Source: Clostridiales bacterium
GTDB taxonomy: Bacteria; Bacillota; Clostridia; Peptostreptococcales; Anaerovoracaceae
Reading direction: 5' to 3'
Length of the DNA: 10,345 nt
Assembly (NCBI GenBank): GCA_009778415.1
Contig: WRJV01000267.1
Location: 1 to 10,345, forward strand
Part shown: one piece after another, positions 1 to 6,464 of the stretch
Layout: each line of letters opens with the position of its first letter
Position numbering within the stretch: the first letter of the stretch is position 1
Position numbers and translations under genes: made by a program
Notes under the pieces: generated by a model
What the model was told of the DNA's origin: nothing
Database searches by the model: none
What the model saw: the letters and a program-made list of their open reading frames with translations, nothing else

Positions 1-114
1 GACTTCCTTGAAGTCGAAAATGCGCACCATAGGGGTATTTTCAATGTGGAAGGCGTCTTTGAACGGTTGCAGTCGTTTTTAGCTGAAATTAAGCAGACAG
101 GCGGGCTGCATTGA
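1..114 (+). CDS. 3' end of an unrecognised gene (partial, no start in window)
   Basis: Frame 1 is open from the first base to a TGA at 112-114 and encodes the last 37 residues of a protein that begins before the window. The tail is mixed and soluble-looking, with a short amphipathic stretch (VFERLQSFLAEI) typical of a C-terminal helix. No family is recognisable. It does not resemble WG repeats, so I see no reason to join it to the WG-type fragment that follows one base after its stop in another frame. Coding status rests only on the uninterrupted frame and reasonable composition. A chance open frame of this length cannot be excluded. Confidence 0.45.
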   Translation, partial: DFLEVENAHHRGIFNVEGVFERLQSFLAEIKQTGGLH

Positions 115-115
115 T

Positions 116-394
116 ACGGCGGAACTGACCCCCGAACCGGTTTTTGAAATCGAGGCAGATGTCCATTGGTACGACTTAGGCGGCAAATACAAAAATTATT
201 GGATTCAAAATGTTGCCGGAACAGACTATTATATCTTGTCCATGTCGGAAGACGACGAGCTCAATGACTGTAAATCAGGGATCGTCAACGGCAGGGGCGA
301 AGTGGTGGTCAAGCCAGACGTTTTTGAAGTGAAAAACCCTTCGTCCTACGAATTTGAAGTGAAAACGGAAAAAAACGGTGAGCCGTTACCCTAA
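116..394 (+). pseudogene. start-less fragment of an exported WG-type protein (paralogue of the gene at 9135)
   Basis: The frame from 116 to the TAA at 392-394 encodes 92 residues that align, without a shift, with residues about 32-119 of the protein starting at 9135. Shared blocks include PEPV, YKNYWIQ, a YY-(I/L)-S-M stretch, and VNG-EVVV-PDVF. The similarity is also visible in the DNA, for example TATTGGATTCA in both. The frame has a TAG at 80-82 and no ATG, GTG or TTG start before the homologous part. The signal peptide seen in the 9135 protein is missing, and so is everything after the N-terminal domain, including all WG repeats. The remaining frame is intact. The fragment stops exactly where the convergent toxin gene ends (9-bp overlap), suggesting truncation by rearrangement or by arrival of the toxin-antitoxin pair. 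A mis-assembled or very short exported protein is less likely. Confidence 0.8.
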
Positions 395-718
395 AAGCAT
401 GCTGACGATAGCTTTGACTACCTCATCAAGCTTAGCCTCGCTCAGGTTCCCGAGTTTGTACAATATGATTTTCTCGTCTGCGGTAAACAGCTTGTTTGGC
501 CTCGCATTGCTGATGTCCTTTAGCGAGCCGTTTTCAACATCCGCAATGTTTATTTCAATGCTCTTGTCATCACAAACATTCTTGCTGGTTATTTGGCAAA
601 GAACGATATCATCTCCAGCATCGCTGATCAGAACAACAGCAGGGCGCCTTTTGGATGAGCTCAGGTCGGAAAACGGAAACGGAAATACAACAATGTCACC
701 TCTTACAAATCTGCCCAT
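386..718 (-). CDS. MazF/PemK-family type II toxin, endoribonuclease
   Basis: This 110-residue protein has the hallmarks of the MazF/PemK fold. RGDIVVFPFPFSD is at residues 6-18, KRRPAVVLIS at 23-32 and VLCQITSK at 39-46. A typical C-terminal part follows, with KLGNLSEAKLDEVVKAI near the end. Length is normal for the family. Such toxins cleave single-stranded mRNA at short motifs and are held inactive by a cognate antitoxin, whose tail occupies the RNA site. The conserved Arg in the KRRP loop and the Thr-Ser of the ITS strand are present, so it looks active. The start ATG (716-718 on plus) has GAGG seven bases upstream and overlaps the antitoxin 3' end by 16 bp, implying translational coupling. 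Its 3' end overlaps the WG-type fragment by 9 bp. Cleavage specificity cannot be read from the sequence. Confidence 0.95.
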   Translation of the reverse strand: MGRFVRGDIVVFPFPFSDLSSSKRRPAVVLISDAGDDIVLCQITSKNVCDDKSIEINIADVENGSLKDISNARPNKLFTADEKIILYKLGNLSEAKLDEVVKAIVSMLLG

Positions 719-984
719 GCGGTATCCTCTTCCGGCAACAGCCAGTCTTTTGCAAGAGCTGCTTCGCTTGCCATAGCTACGTCACAAGAATCAGGATGCG
801 CTTTACTCGCAGTGGAATGAAATTGATCTGGATCTACACGCAGGCTAAAAGGAATGCCTCCAAAACGAACCACCTGTTTGTAAAACACGTTTGTGGCGGC
901 AGACATAGTGAGCCCCAGAGCAGCAAAAATACCTTCCGCTTCACGCTTTAGTTTGTCATCGACGCGAATGTTTACGTTTGCCAT
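703..984 (-). CDS. RelB/DinJ-type antitoxin paired with the MazF-like toxin
   Basis: The product has 93 residues. The N-terminal half (about 1-55) is RelB/DinJ-like: NVNIRVDDKLK at 3-13, then LGLTMSAATNVFYKQV and GIPFSL, a ribbon-helix-helix DNA-binding and dimerisation unit. The C-terminal tail, from ASEAALAKDWLLPEED to AWADL, has the acidic and aromatic character of a toxin-wrapping segment. The frame opens further upstream, to 1122, but the ATG at 984 is chosen because AGAGGGAG sits eight bases before it, the DinJ motif begins immediately after, and the longer version would run through the promoter. It is the first gene of a two-gene operon and overlaps the toxin start by 16 bp. By family knowledge the antitoxin, alone or with its toxin, should repress the promoter at 1024-1052. 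The RelB/DinJ-plus-MazF pairing is less usual than DinJ-YafQ or MazE-MazF. Confidence 0.9.
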   Translation of the reverse strand: MANVNIRVDDKLKREAEGIFAALGLTMSAATNVFYKQVVRFGGIPFSLRVDPDQFHSTASKAHPDSCDVAMASEAALAKDWLLPEEDTAWADL

Positions 985-1023
985 TAAAACCACTCCCTCT
1001 TTTCTGATAGCTTTCATTAATTT

Positions 1024-1052
1024 ATTGTATATTTTTATGATGCAATTGTCAA
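1024..1052 (-). promoter_or_regulatory. promoter of the antitoxin-toxin operon
   Basis: Read on the minus strand: TTGACA (1047-1052), a 17-bp spacer, then TACAAT (1024-1029). This is near-perfect sigma-A spacing and sequence, about 40 bp before the antitoxin ATG. An imperfect palindrome around CAATTG (1043-1048) overlaps the -35 box and spacer and is a plausible autorepression site. The operator role is inference. Confidence 0.8.
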
Positions 1053-1060
1053 TACATATC

Positions 1061-1090
1061 TTTACAGGGTACCAGTGCCCGTGGTATACT
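1061..1090 (+). promoter_or_regulatory. candidate promoter of the YciI-lipoprotein cluster
   Basis: TTTACA (1061-1066), 18-bp spacer, TATACT (1085-1090), about 57 bp before the ATG at 1148. It lies back to back with the toxin-antitoxin promoter: the two -35 boxes are 8 bp apart. A repressor bound there could affect both directions. Confidence 0.6.
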
Positions 1091-1147
1091 GTTCTCGGAA
1101 GCAGCCGGCGATGGAACGGCAAATGGTTTTGTTTACGGAGGTGTAAA

Positions 1148-1459
1148 ATGCAGTTTATAGTAACAGCTTATGATGGGAAGGACAGTGAAGCCGGCGCCCG
1201 CAGGAGCAGTGTGCGGGAGCAGCATCTTGCTGGTGCGAAAAAGCTTGTTAAAGAGCGCAAGTGGCTTTTTGCAGCGGCGCTGCTTGACGATGAAGGCAAG
1301 ATGATGGGGTCTGTTATGATCGTCGACTTTCCTTCAAAGGACGCCCTTTTAAGCGAATGGCTCGACAACGATCCGTATGTTGCGGGAAACGTATGGGAAG
1401 AAATCGATATTAGGCCGTGCAAGGTGCCGGATTTCATATTGGATGCCAGTTTGCTGTAA
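1148..1459 (+). CDS. YciI-like protein (YCII-related domain)
   Basis: A 103-residue protein with the single-domain ferredoxin-like YCII pattern. A beta strand (MQFIVTAYDG) is followed by a conserved R-x-x-H-L segment (R23, H26), then a strand pair with DDEGKMMGSVMIVDF (47-61), and a DPY motif (75-77) before the final VWEEIDIRP strand. In this family the His and Asp are the proposed active-site or ligand residues. Physiological substrates are mostly unknown, so only the fold is called. The frame is open back to 893, but the ATG at 1148 has GGAGG six bases upstream and starts the first strand, so the upstream part is rejected. The downstream lipoprotein gene begins 17 bp after its stop, so co-transcription is likely. 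Cytosolic; no signal peptide. Confidence 0.9.
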   Translation: MQFIVTAYDGKDSEAGARRSSVREQHLAGAKKLVKERKWLFAAALLDDEGKMMGSVMIVDFPSKDALLSEWLDNDPYVAGNVWEEIDIRPCKVPDFILDASLL

Positions 1460-1476
1460 GGCCAAAGGAGGGAACT

Positions 1477-3006
1477 GTGAAAACAAGCAAACATGCCGTG
1501 TACTGGGCAATATTGAGCTGCATGGTTTTTTTGTGCGGCTGCGCTGCCGAAAGCGGGCAAGCCGGTCAAACCAGTCAAGCCAACCAGATCAACGCGCCGG
1601 TCGACGTCAGGTACATAGTCGAAAACCCGCTTGTATTCTCGGAAGTGGTTGAAAACGACCAGATTGAGGGCATAGCTTTCATCGGCAAGCACTTTCAAAT
1701 CGATGGACTTTTGGACAAAGCGGTGGAAAGCAAGGTCAACGAGCACCTGAAGGGCATGTACGCCAAGTATCATCCAGGGGAGATACCTGACGTAGCGCAG
1801 GAGAAAAACGCCGGCTTGGAATGCGCTAAGCAGACTGTTGCACTTGAATGCTGCGGTAACTACAACAACATCCTTTCAGTCAGAGCAATATACAGATGGA
1901 TGTTCGGCGGACTGTCAAGCAGCCCACCTCTTGAGTATGCGGGCAATTACGAAATAACTGAGACATACAACGTCGACCTAGGCACTGGCGAGGAGTTCGG
2001 CCTTGGCGAAGTGTTTGCAGACAACGTGGACTACCGCAGCCTGATCGCGGGCAGCGCAGAAGACTATCTTTTGCGCTTTGATGTCATGGTGCATAAAGAC
2101 ATACTTGACGAGAGCCTTGCGAAATATCTGAAAGAGCCGCAGTTTTTGTTGAGGGGGCAGGCGCTTCAAACCGTAGGGTTGCGTTACCTTGACCCTTCGC
2201 CAACAGACAGGCCTGATATAGAAGTCTGCGTCGATTTGAATCTCGACGGGGATTTTGCAGTCGCGAAGCGGTTCTACGACCCGAGCGTGAATATCTATGC
2301 AGGCGGCATCGAGGGGGAACGGTCGCTGATAACGTATATCGGCGAAATTAAGTGGCTTGATAATAACTATACCGACGAAGGCATCAACGTGTCCTTGCGC
2401 GCAAAGTACCAGGAAGATTTTCCGGAATACGCGCTGCGGGCGGTCTTCGCGGAGGAAAGCGAGGACGGCGATCTGATCAATCGGATGAAAGAGGTGTTAA
2501 AAAGCCTTTCGGCGCAGGAGACGGACACGGTTTACAACAAGTTTGTAGACACCAGCAGGGTTCAGGATTTCATAAATATTCGGATTTACGAAGACGCCTC
2601 AGTCTATTCGCTTTCAACGGACGTACAGCGCTTTTACAGTTCACGCCAAACCCTTTGGTGCTATCGCCTTGGGAGCGAAGAGCCCGTGCAGATTGCGGAC
2701 ATATTCCATGAAAGCGCAGATATAGACGGAATCCTTGAAGCTGTTGTGGCAAACAAACTTGAAGCGGACCAGCAGCTGCGTGAGGAAAGCGGGCTTTCGA
2801 GGAGCATCGACGTTGCTGCCCATGCGGAGGGCGCGGCTGGCAAGATTGTCGGGTTTTGCGTCAACTATAATGCGATTTTCGCCGAGTATTTGGGGGACCC
2901 TGCACTGCCGTCTTATGTGATTGAATTAAAATATGCCGACCTGGGCTATGAGAACCTGAACATATTTGACTGGTATTTTATAACAGAAGAAGCGCAAAAC
3001 GAATAA
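1477..3006 (+). CDS. lipoprotein with two DUF3298-like halves
   Basis: A predicted 509-residue surface lipoprotein. The GTG at 1477 is preferred: AAAGGAGGG lies four bases upstream and the product starts with a classic lipoprotein signal, a positively charged N-terminus, a hydrophobic core, then LCGC with Cys22 as the likely lipidated residue. A Gln/Ser/Ala-rich linker (about 24-40) follows. The body appears duplicated. Residues about 120-200 (NYNNILSV, then YNVDLGTGEEFGLGEVFAD) and about 360-430 (INIRIYED, then CYRLGSEEPVQIADIFHES) share the layout of DUF3298-like domains, where a Gly-rich turn precedes a 'lxxiF' helix start. Function is unknown for this family; several members are cell-surface or sigma-factor-associated proteins in Bacillota. 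It sits between the YciI gene (17 bp) and the WG lipoprotein (10 bp), so all three are probably one transcript. The family call is by pattern only; the lipoprotein call is firmer. Confidence 0.8.
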   Translation: MKTSKHAVYWAILSCMVFLCGCAAESGQAGQTSQANQINAPVDVRYIVENPLVFSEVVENDQIEGIAFIGKHFQIDGLLDKAVESKVNEHLKGMYAKYHPGEIPDVAQEKNAGLECAKQTVALECCGNYNNILSVRAIYRWMFGGLSSSPPLEYAGNYEITETYNVDLGTGEEFGLGEVFADNVDYRSLIAGSAEDYLLRFDVMVHKDILDESLAKYLKEPQFLLRGQALQTVGLRYLDPSPTDRPDIEVCVDLNLDGDFAVAKRFYDPSVNIYAGGIEGERSLITYIGEIKWLDNNYTDEGINVSLRAKYQEDFPEYALRAVFAEESEDGDLINRMKEVLKSLSAQETDTVYNKFVDTSRVQDFINIRIYEDASVYSLSTDVQRFYSSRQTLWCYRLGSEEPVQIADIFHESADIDGILEAVVANKLEADQQLREESGLSRSIDVAAHAEGAAGKIVGFCVNYNAIFAEYLGDPALPSYVIELKYADLGYENLNIFDWYFITEEAQNE

Positions 3007-3016
3007 GGAAGTAATC

Positions 3017-4753
3017 ATGAGAAAGATCTTTGTAATTCCAATTTTAATGATGGTTCTGCTTGCGTCAGGCTGTGCTACTACAGCTGAGGCTCCCGATGAT
3101 AAAATCAACATATTTGAAATATTCGATGAAGTCGATGAAACAGAAGATTATTTCATAATCAACGGCAAAGGGGCCTATTACAATACACAGAGCGATGACA
3201 TAGCATTAGCAGCACCGTGGCAGAGGTCATTGGCACATTTGCTTATGTCGAATTATCCGAGCCTTGTTAGCGAAGAAGCGAAAAATAAAACACAGGAATT
3301 GGTTGAGGCTGTATATACAGATAAAAGGAAAATATTTGAAATGTCTCAAAATGATATTCCTCTGGACGTGACGGTAAGCATACCGAAAGACATAGATGGC
3401 TATTACAATATTGTATTCTACGCGCCTTGGGACTATGCGTTTTATGATTTGGACAATGACGGGATACCTGAATTGTTTATATCCGGCGCAGTCATCAATG
3501 GCGAGATTAGCTATTCGCATGCTATCTATAAATTCAACGGGAATTCATACTTGAGGATCGGTTCTTCAGACGGTGACCTTTATATTGACCCGCAAAGCAG
3601 AATCGTTTGCATCGGCGCCTACTCTGTGCAATTGTTTGATTTGTCCGGCGATACGATAGTACACAGTGAGTACGTTGACTTAATGGGAAGCAAGGCATAT
3701 GAGGGGGTCCCGTACAGCGAAATAGGCTTTTATTCGGACTTAATGAATCGCGGAGATGAGGAGAATGCTGACTTTATGGATTATCTCAAACTCAAGCCGT
3801 TTCCCGAATTTGACTGTTCAGACATATTAGCGGCAATTAAGCATGCCGGTTCTAAAGAGCCTGTGTTTTACGCTTCGGGCGTTATACCAATAGATGTTTT
3901 GGACAGCAGCATTTTCGATAAATCCGTGGCTGAAAAAGTGATGGGCGCAGACAATTTATACTGGTACGCTAGGCCGCAATACGACTTTGAAGACATGCAG
4001 GCCATAGGGTGGTCTGGAATGTGGGCGGTGAAAAAAGACGGCAAATATGGCGTGATTGACGCATTGGGCAACACCGTGCTTCCGTTTGAATATGAATTCA
4101 GGCACAACTGCTTTGACAGCTGCCTTGGGACTGATTTCAATGCGATAAATGATGATACCAGTGTCATTTTTGTCTCAAACAACGGAGTTATAGTGAAAAA
4201 CTCAGATTGGTGGGGGCATGGCGGCGGGCAGGCGCTTTGGGACACAAAAAGCGGGCGAAGCCTTTACTCCGACGAAAGTTACTGTAATTATTACACATTT
4301 GAAATGGAAACGATTGTCAGCTCTGTTGAAGTGACAGACTGGTACGACCATGACCTTGAAGACTGCGGGACTGAGAATCATGAAGGCTGCAGGCTTTCAT
4401 ATGAATATCCGGAAAGCCCTAAGTACGGCATAAGCATAGACGACGAGCTTACTGCTCCGCTTATATACGATTACATAAAGGACAATTACAACTTCGCGTT
4501 TTATTATGATTATGAATATGTGGAAGTTGACGGCGTCAGGCAAGGGTGGCTTAAACGTGAATTGCATGAGCACACTGACAATCCCCCGCAAGACTTGTTT
4601 GCCGCGAAAACGGACGGCAAGGCAGGGTTCATCAATATGTACGGCGAAGCAATCATACCATTCATATTTGAAGAAACTGACACATTCAATAATGGCGTAG
4701 CGGCAGTGAAGCTCGGCGGAAAGTGGGGATTTGTAATCCGCGACAGCGATTGA
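3017..4753 (+). CDS. WG-repeat lipoprotein with a DxDxDG calcium-type loop
   Basis: A 578-residue lipoprotein. The signal ends in LASGC with Cys19 as the lipidation site. A helical N-terminal region (about 28-110) is followed by DLDNDGIPELF at 144-154, a DxDxDG calcium-binding loop of the kind found in FG-GAP/VCBS- and dockerin-like repeats. The C-terminal half carries WG motifs: WAVKKDGKYGVIDALGNTVLPF (335-356), FAAKTDGKAGFINMYGEAIIPF (528-549) and VAAVKLGGKWGFV (561-573). WG repeats form beta-propeller-like or hairpin arrays thought to bind ligands or protein partners; no enzymatic residue set is evident. The Trp/Tyr/Asp-rich segment between about 361 and 510 lacks clear repeats. ATG 3017 is supported by AAGGAAG overlapping the previous stop and by the intact signal peptide. 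Third gene of the cluster; it ends 15 bp from the convergent ATPase gene. Role unknown. Confidence 0.88.
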   Translation: MRKIFVIPILMMVLLASGCATTAEAPDDKINIFEIFDEVDETEDYFIINGKGAYYNTQSDDIALAAPWQRSLAHLLMSNYPSLVSEEAKNKTQELVEAVYTDKRKIFEMSQNDIPLDVTVSIPKDIDGYYNIVFYAPWDYAFYDLDNDGIPELFISGAVINGEISYSHAIYKFNGNSYLRIGSSDGDLYIDPQSRIVCIGAYSVQLFDLSGDTIVHSEYVDLMGSKAYEGVPYSEIGFYSDLMNRGDEENADFMDYLKLKPFPEFDCSDILAAIKHAGSKEPVFYASGVIPIDVLDSSIFDKSVAEKVMGADNLYWYARPQYDFEDMQAIGWSGMWAVKKDGKYGVIDALGNTVLPFEYEFRHNCFDSCLGTDFNAINDDTSVIFVSNNGVIVKNSDWWGHGGGQALWDTKSGRSLYSDESYCNYYTFEMETIVSSVEVTDWYDHDLEDCGTENHEGCRLSYEYPESPKYGISIDDELTAPLIYDYIKDNYNFAFYYDYEYVEVDGVRQGWLKRELHEHTDNPPQDLFAAKTDGKAGFINMYGEAIIPFIFEETDTFNNGVAAVKLGGKWGFVIRDSD

Positions 4754-4756
4754 AAA

Positions 4757-4776
4757 CATATTTGGATTTCAATATG
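4757..4776. terminator. weak AT-rich inverted repeat between convergent genes
   Basis: CATATT (4757-4762) and AATATG (4771-4776) form a six-base-pair stem with an eight-base loop in the 15-bp gap between convergent stops, extending into the ATPase 3' end. There is no U-tract, so a bidirectional terminator role is only suggested by position. Confidence 0.25.
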
Positions 4777-6193
4777 CAGGCCAAAACAGGTCGTCAAGGG
4801 TGATTTCTGCCTGGATTTCATTTCTGTATGCGCTTTGAGCAAGGCCGCTGGCGGTGATCATCGTCATATGTATCGACTTTTTCGTTCCGGTTTCCCGCAG
4901 AAAGACGTCCTTTTTGCGTTCGAGGTCCGCAGCGTCTTTTGCCGTCAAGGTGTACGGCTTGTTGTAGTATTTGCACTCGCAGAGGTTGACCGTGTCGTCC
5001 CGGCGGTCGATCACCATGTCGATTTGCGCACAGCCCTTCTGCTGCAAGCTGCGGAATGCGTACACGCTTGCGATGACGCCGGATATGCCAAGCCTCTGCT
5101 TGATCTGCCCGGCGTGCGCCATGCAAAGCCTTTCAAACGCATAGCCGCACCAAGCGCTGTGAGCCGGGTCTGCAAGGTAGTTGGTCCAGAAATGAGGGTC
5201 TGCGTTTCTGTTGTTTTTCAGGTACTTGAAATAAAACAAGGAATAAAAGTCGGTCAGCTTGAAGTAGTCGCCGTTCCTCCTTTTGCGGATGTCGAAACTC
5301 CGGCCGATCAAACAGCAGGATTCCAGCTCGGCCAACACTTTTGTAAGCCCGCCCCCGTCCGACACCCCGCTTGCGGCAGACAGCTCCTGCCGCGTCATGC
5401 CGGCACCGCTTTTTGCCAGCGCCTCGACTACACGGATATGGTTGTCCGCATGGCGGAAAAGCGAATGGTACAGCCGGGCGAATTCATTTCCGAGCTTTGC
5501 GTTTTTTTCAAACAGCAGAAGGTCTATGTTCTGGTTCAGCGCAAGCATCTTGTCCATGGCGTCCATATAGTAGGGGATGCCCCCGAGTATCATGTACGCT
5601 TCGGCAACCTGCCTTCGATTGAAAACTATGCCCCTGCTTTTGAAGAACGCTTCGCAGTCGCAAAGCTGGTACGGCTCAACCACGATCGCCTCCGTCACCC
5701 TGTTGTGAAGGCCGCCGTAATTTTCGATCAGGTTGTTTATCATCCACGAAGCGGCTGACCCGCAGACGATCAGCAAGATGTCCGGGCGCCGTGAGGCGAA
5801 CGAGTTCCAGAAATGCTCAAGCGCGGGAAGAAAGCCGGATTTATGCGTGTCGAGCCAAGGCATTTCGTCGATGAAAAGAGCCTTTTTCCCGAGCGTATTG
5901 TCTTGGGAAATCTGCGCTTCAAGCAAACCAAACGCCTCGTGCCAGTCTTTCGGCATCGGGATTTCACCTTGATAGTGTTTCTTTAGCGACCGGTGGAATT
6001 CGCGCAGCTGCTCTTTCATGCTTCCGTCCGAAATGCCTGTCACGGAAAAGGAAAACTTGTTGCTAAAATGTTCAGCGACGAGATATGTCTTGCCGACTCT
6101 GCGGCGCCCGTACACGGCAACAAACTCTGGTTTGCCCGACTGTTCGCAGCGAGCCAATATGCGCCGCTCACGCTCCCTCCCGATTATTTCCAT
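4769..6193 (-). CDS. AAA ATPase with DUF234 / PD-(D/E)XK nuclease-like C-terminus
   Basis: A full-length 474-residue member of the 'archaeal-type ATPase plus DUF234' family. IGRERE starts at residue 4. Walker A is GRRRVGKT (29-36), Walker B is LFIDE (106-110), and a sensor-1-like IVCGSAASWM lies at 142-151. A winged-helix region (about 250-300) contains MTRQELSAASGVS and LAELESCCLI. The C-terminal region has IDMVIDRRDD (391-400) and CECKYY (405-410), giving D392, E406 and K408 as a PD-(D/E)XK-like triad. These proteins are widespread in bacteria and archaea, often near mobile or defence genes; their substrate is not established. No other defence gene adjoins it. The ATG at 6193 has GGAGG seven bases upstream. 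It is monocistronic and divergent from the BlaI gene, with its own promoter at 6267-6295 flanked by two repeats that may act as operators. All catalytic motifs look intact. Confidence 0.95.
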   Translation of the reverse strand: MEIIGRERERRILARCEQSGKPEFVAVYGRRRVGKTYLVAEHFSNKFSFSVTGISDGSMKEQLREFHRSLKKHYQGEIPMPKDWHEAFGLLEAQISQDNTLGKKALFIDEMPWLDTHKSGFLPALEHFWNSFASRRPDILLIVCGSAASWMINNLIENYGGLHNRVTEAIVVEPYQLCDCEAFFKSRGIVFNRRQVAEAYMILGGIPYYMDAMDKMLALNQNIDLLLFEKNAKLGNEFARLYHSLFRHADNHIRVVEALAKSGAGMTRQELSAASGVSDGGGLTKVLAELESCCLIGRSFDIRKRRNGDYFKLTDFYSLFYFKYLKNNRNADPHFWTNYLADPAHSAWCGYAFERLCMAHAGQIKQRLGISGVIASVYAFRSLQQKGCAQIDMVIDRRDDTVNLCECKYYNKPYTLTAKDAADLERKKDVFLRETGTKKSIHMTMITASGLAQSAYRNEIQAEITLDDLFWPAY

Positions 6194-6210
6194 GAAACCA
6201 CCTCCCCGAA

Positions 6211-6266
6211 AATTATTTCTCGCTGTAAAATGTTGTTTTTATCAAATTCCAGCGAGGGATAAATAC
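6211..6266. repeat. 56-bp repeat, copy 1 (internal inverted repeat CTCGCTG...CAGCGAG)
   Basis: Copy 1 of a same-length direct repeat. The left arm (6211-6225) and right arm (6250-6264) are inverted versions of an approximate AWTTATYNCTCGCTG half-site, separated by 24 bp. It covers the predicted transcription start and 5' leader of the ATPase gene, so its transcript could also form a hairpin about 20 nt before the ribosome site. Confidence 0.8.
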
Positions 6267-6295
6267 ATTATACTGCATGTTTCTATTGAAATCAA
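6267..6295 (-). promoter_or_regulatory. promoter of the ATPase-DUF234 gene
   Basis: Read on the minus strand: TTGATT (6290-6295), 17-bp spacer, TATAAT (6267-6272), about 75 bp before the ATG at 6193. The -10 box abuts repeat copy 1 directly, and repeat copy 2 starts 22 bp behind the -35 box. Confidence 0.8.
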
Positions 6296-6317
6296 CACTA
6301 TTATATCGAGAATACAT

Positions 6318-6373
6318 AATTATTACTCGCTGTGAAACTTATATTTCTATCAATTACAGCGAGCAATAAATGC
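6318..6373. repeat. 56-bp repeat, copy 2 (internal inverted repeat CTCGCTGT...ACAGCGAG)
   Basis: Copy 2 has the same length and arm positions as copy 1 and starts 107 bp away. Arms are at 6318-6332 and 6357-6371; here the inverted match CTCGCTGT / ACAGCGAG is eight bases. The central spacer differs more from copy 1 than the arms do, so conservation is concentrated in the arms, as expected of protein-binding half-sites. It lies upstream of the ATPase -35 box and about 50 bp before the BlaI-gene -35 box. Confidence 0.8.
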
Positions 6374-6400
6374 GAAATCCATGAAAATCCACTTTTCCAC

Positions 6401-6451
6401 TTAAAAAAAAATGAAAAAACCCTTGACAAGTTCAAACTACATATGTAAAAT
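6401..6451 (+). promoter_or_regulatory. promoter of the BlaI / M56-LCP operon
   Basis: TTGACA (6423-6428), 17-bp spacer, TAAAAT (6446-6451), about 45 bp before the ATG at 6497. A-tracts at about 6402-6420 just behind the -35 box resemble an UP element. The spacer and -10 region contain a BlaI-like dyad. Confidence 0.85.
6438..6447. promoter_or_regulatory. BlaI/MecI-type operator 1
   Basis: TACATATGTA is a perfect ten-base palindrome with the TACA-N2-TGTA core known for BlaI/MecI operators. It overlaps the end of the spacer and start of the -10 box, where a bound dimer would block RNA polymerase. Confidence 0.75.
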
Positions 6452-6464
6452 AAGAACGTGGAGC

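Noticed and set aside
378..776. Plus-strand open frame of 132 codons
   Set aside because: It is the complement of the MazF toxin and antitoxin end; Ser/Leu-rich shadow translation.
985..1122. N-terminal extension of the antitoxin to an ATG at 1122
   Set aside because: It would run through a near-consensus promoter; the ATG at 984 has a good ribosome site and begins the family motif.
893..1147. N-terminal extension of the YciI-like protein
   Set aside because: It overlaps the antitoxin gene and both promoters; the ATG at 1148 has GGAGG and matches family length.
1417..1476. Upstream ATG for the first lipoprotein
   Set aside because: It overlaps the YciI gene, has no ribosome site, and would bury the lipoprotein signal; GTG at 1477 fits better.
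1168..1773. Minus-strand open frame of 201 codons
   Set aside because: It lies antisense across the YciI gene and the lipoprotein start; low-complexity Ser/Leu/His composition, no ribosome site.
4835..5758. Long plus-strand open frame (307 codons)
   Set aside because: It is antisense to the ATPase, whose Walker motifs, ribosome site and promoter are clear; its translation has no recognisable domain.
6146..6158. CAGCGAGCCAATA resembling a half-site of the 56-bp repeats
   Set aside because: It is single, lies within the ATPase coding region, and has no inverted partner at the right spacing; another CAGCGAGG near 7637 is also coding. Probably chance.
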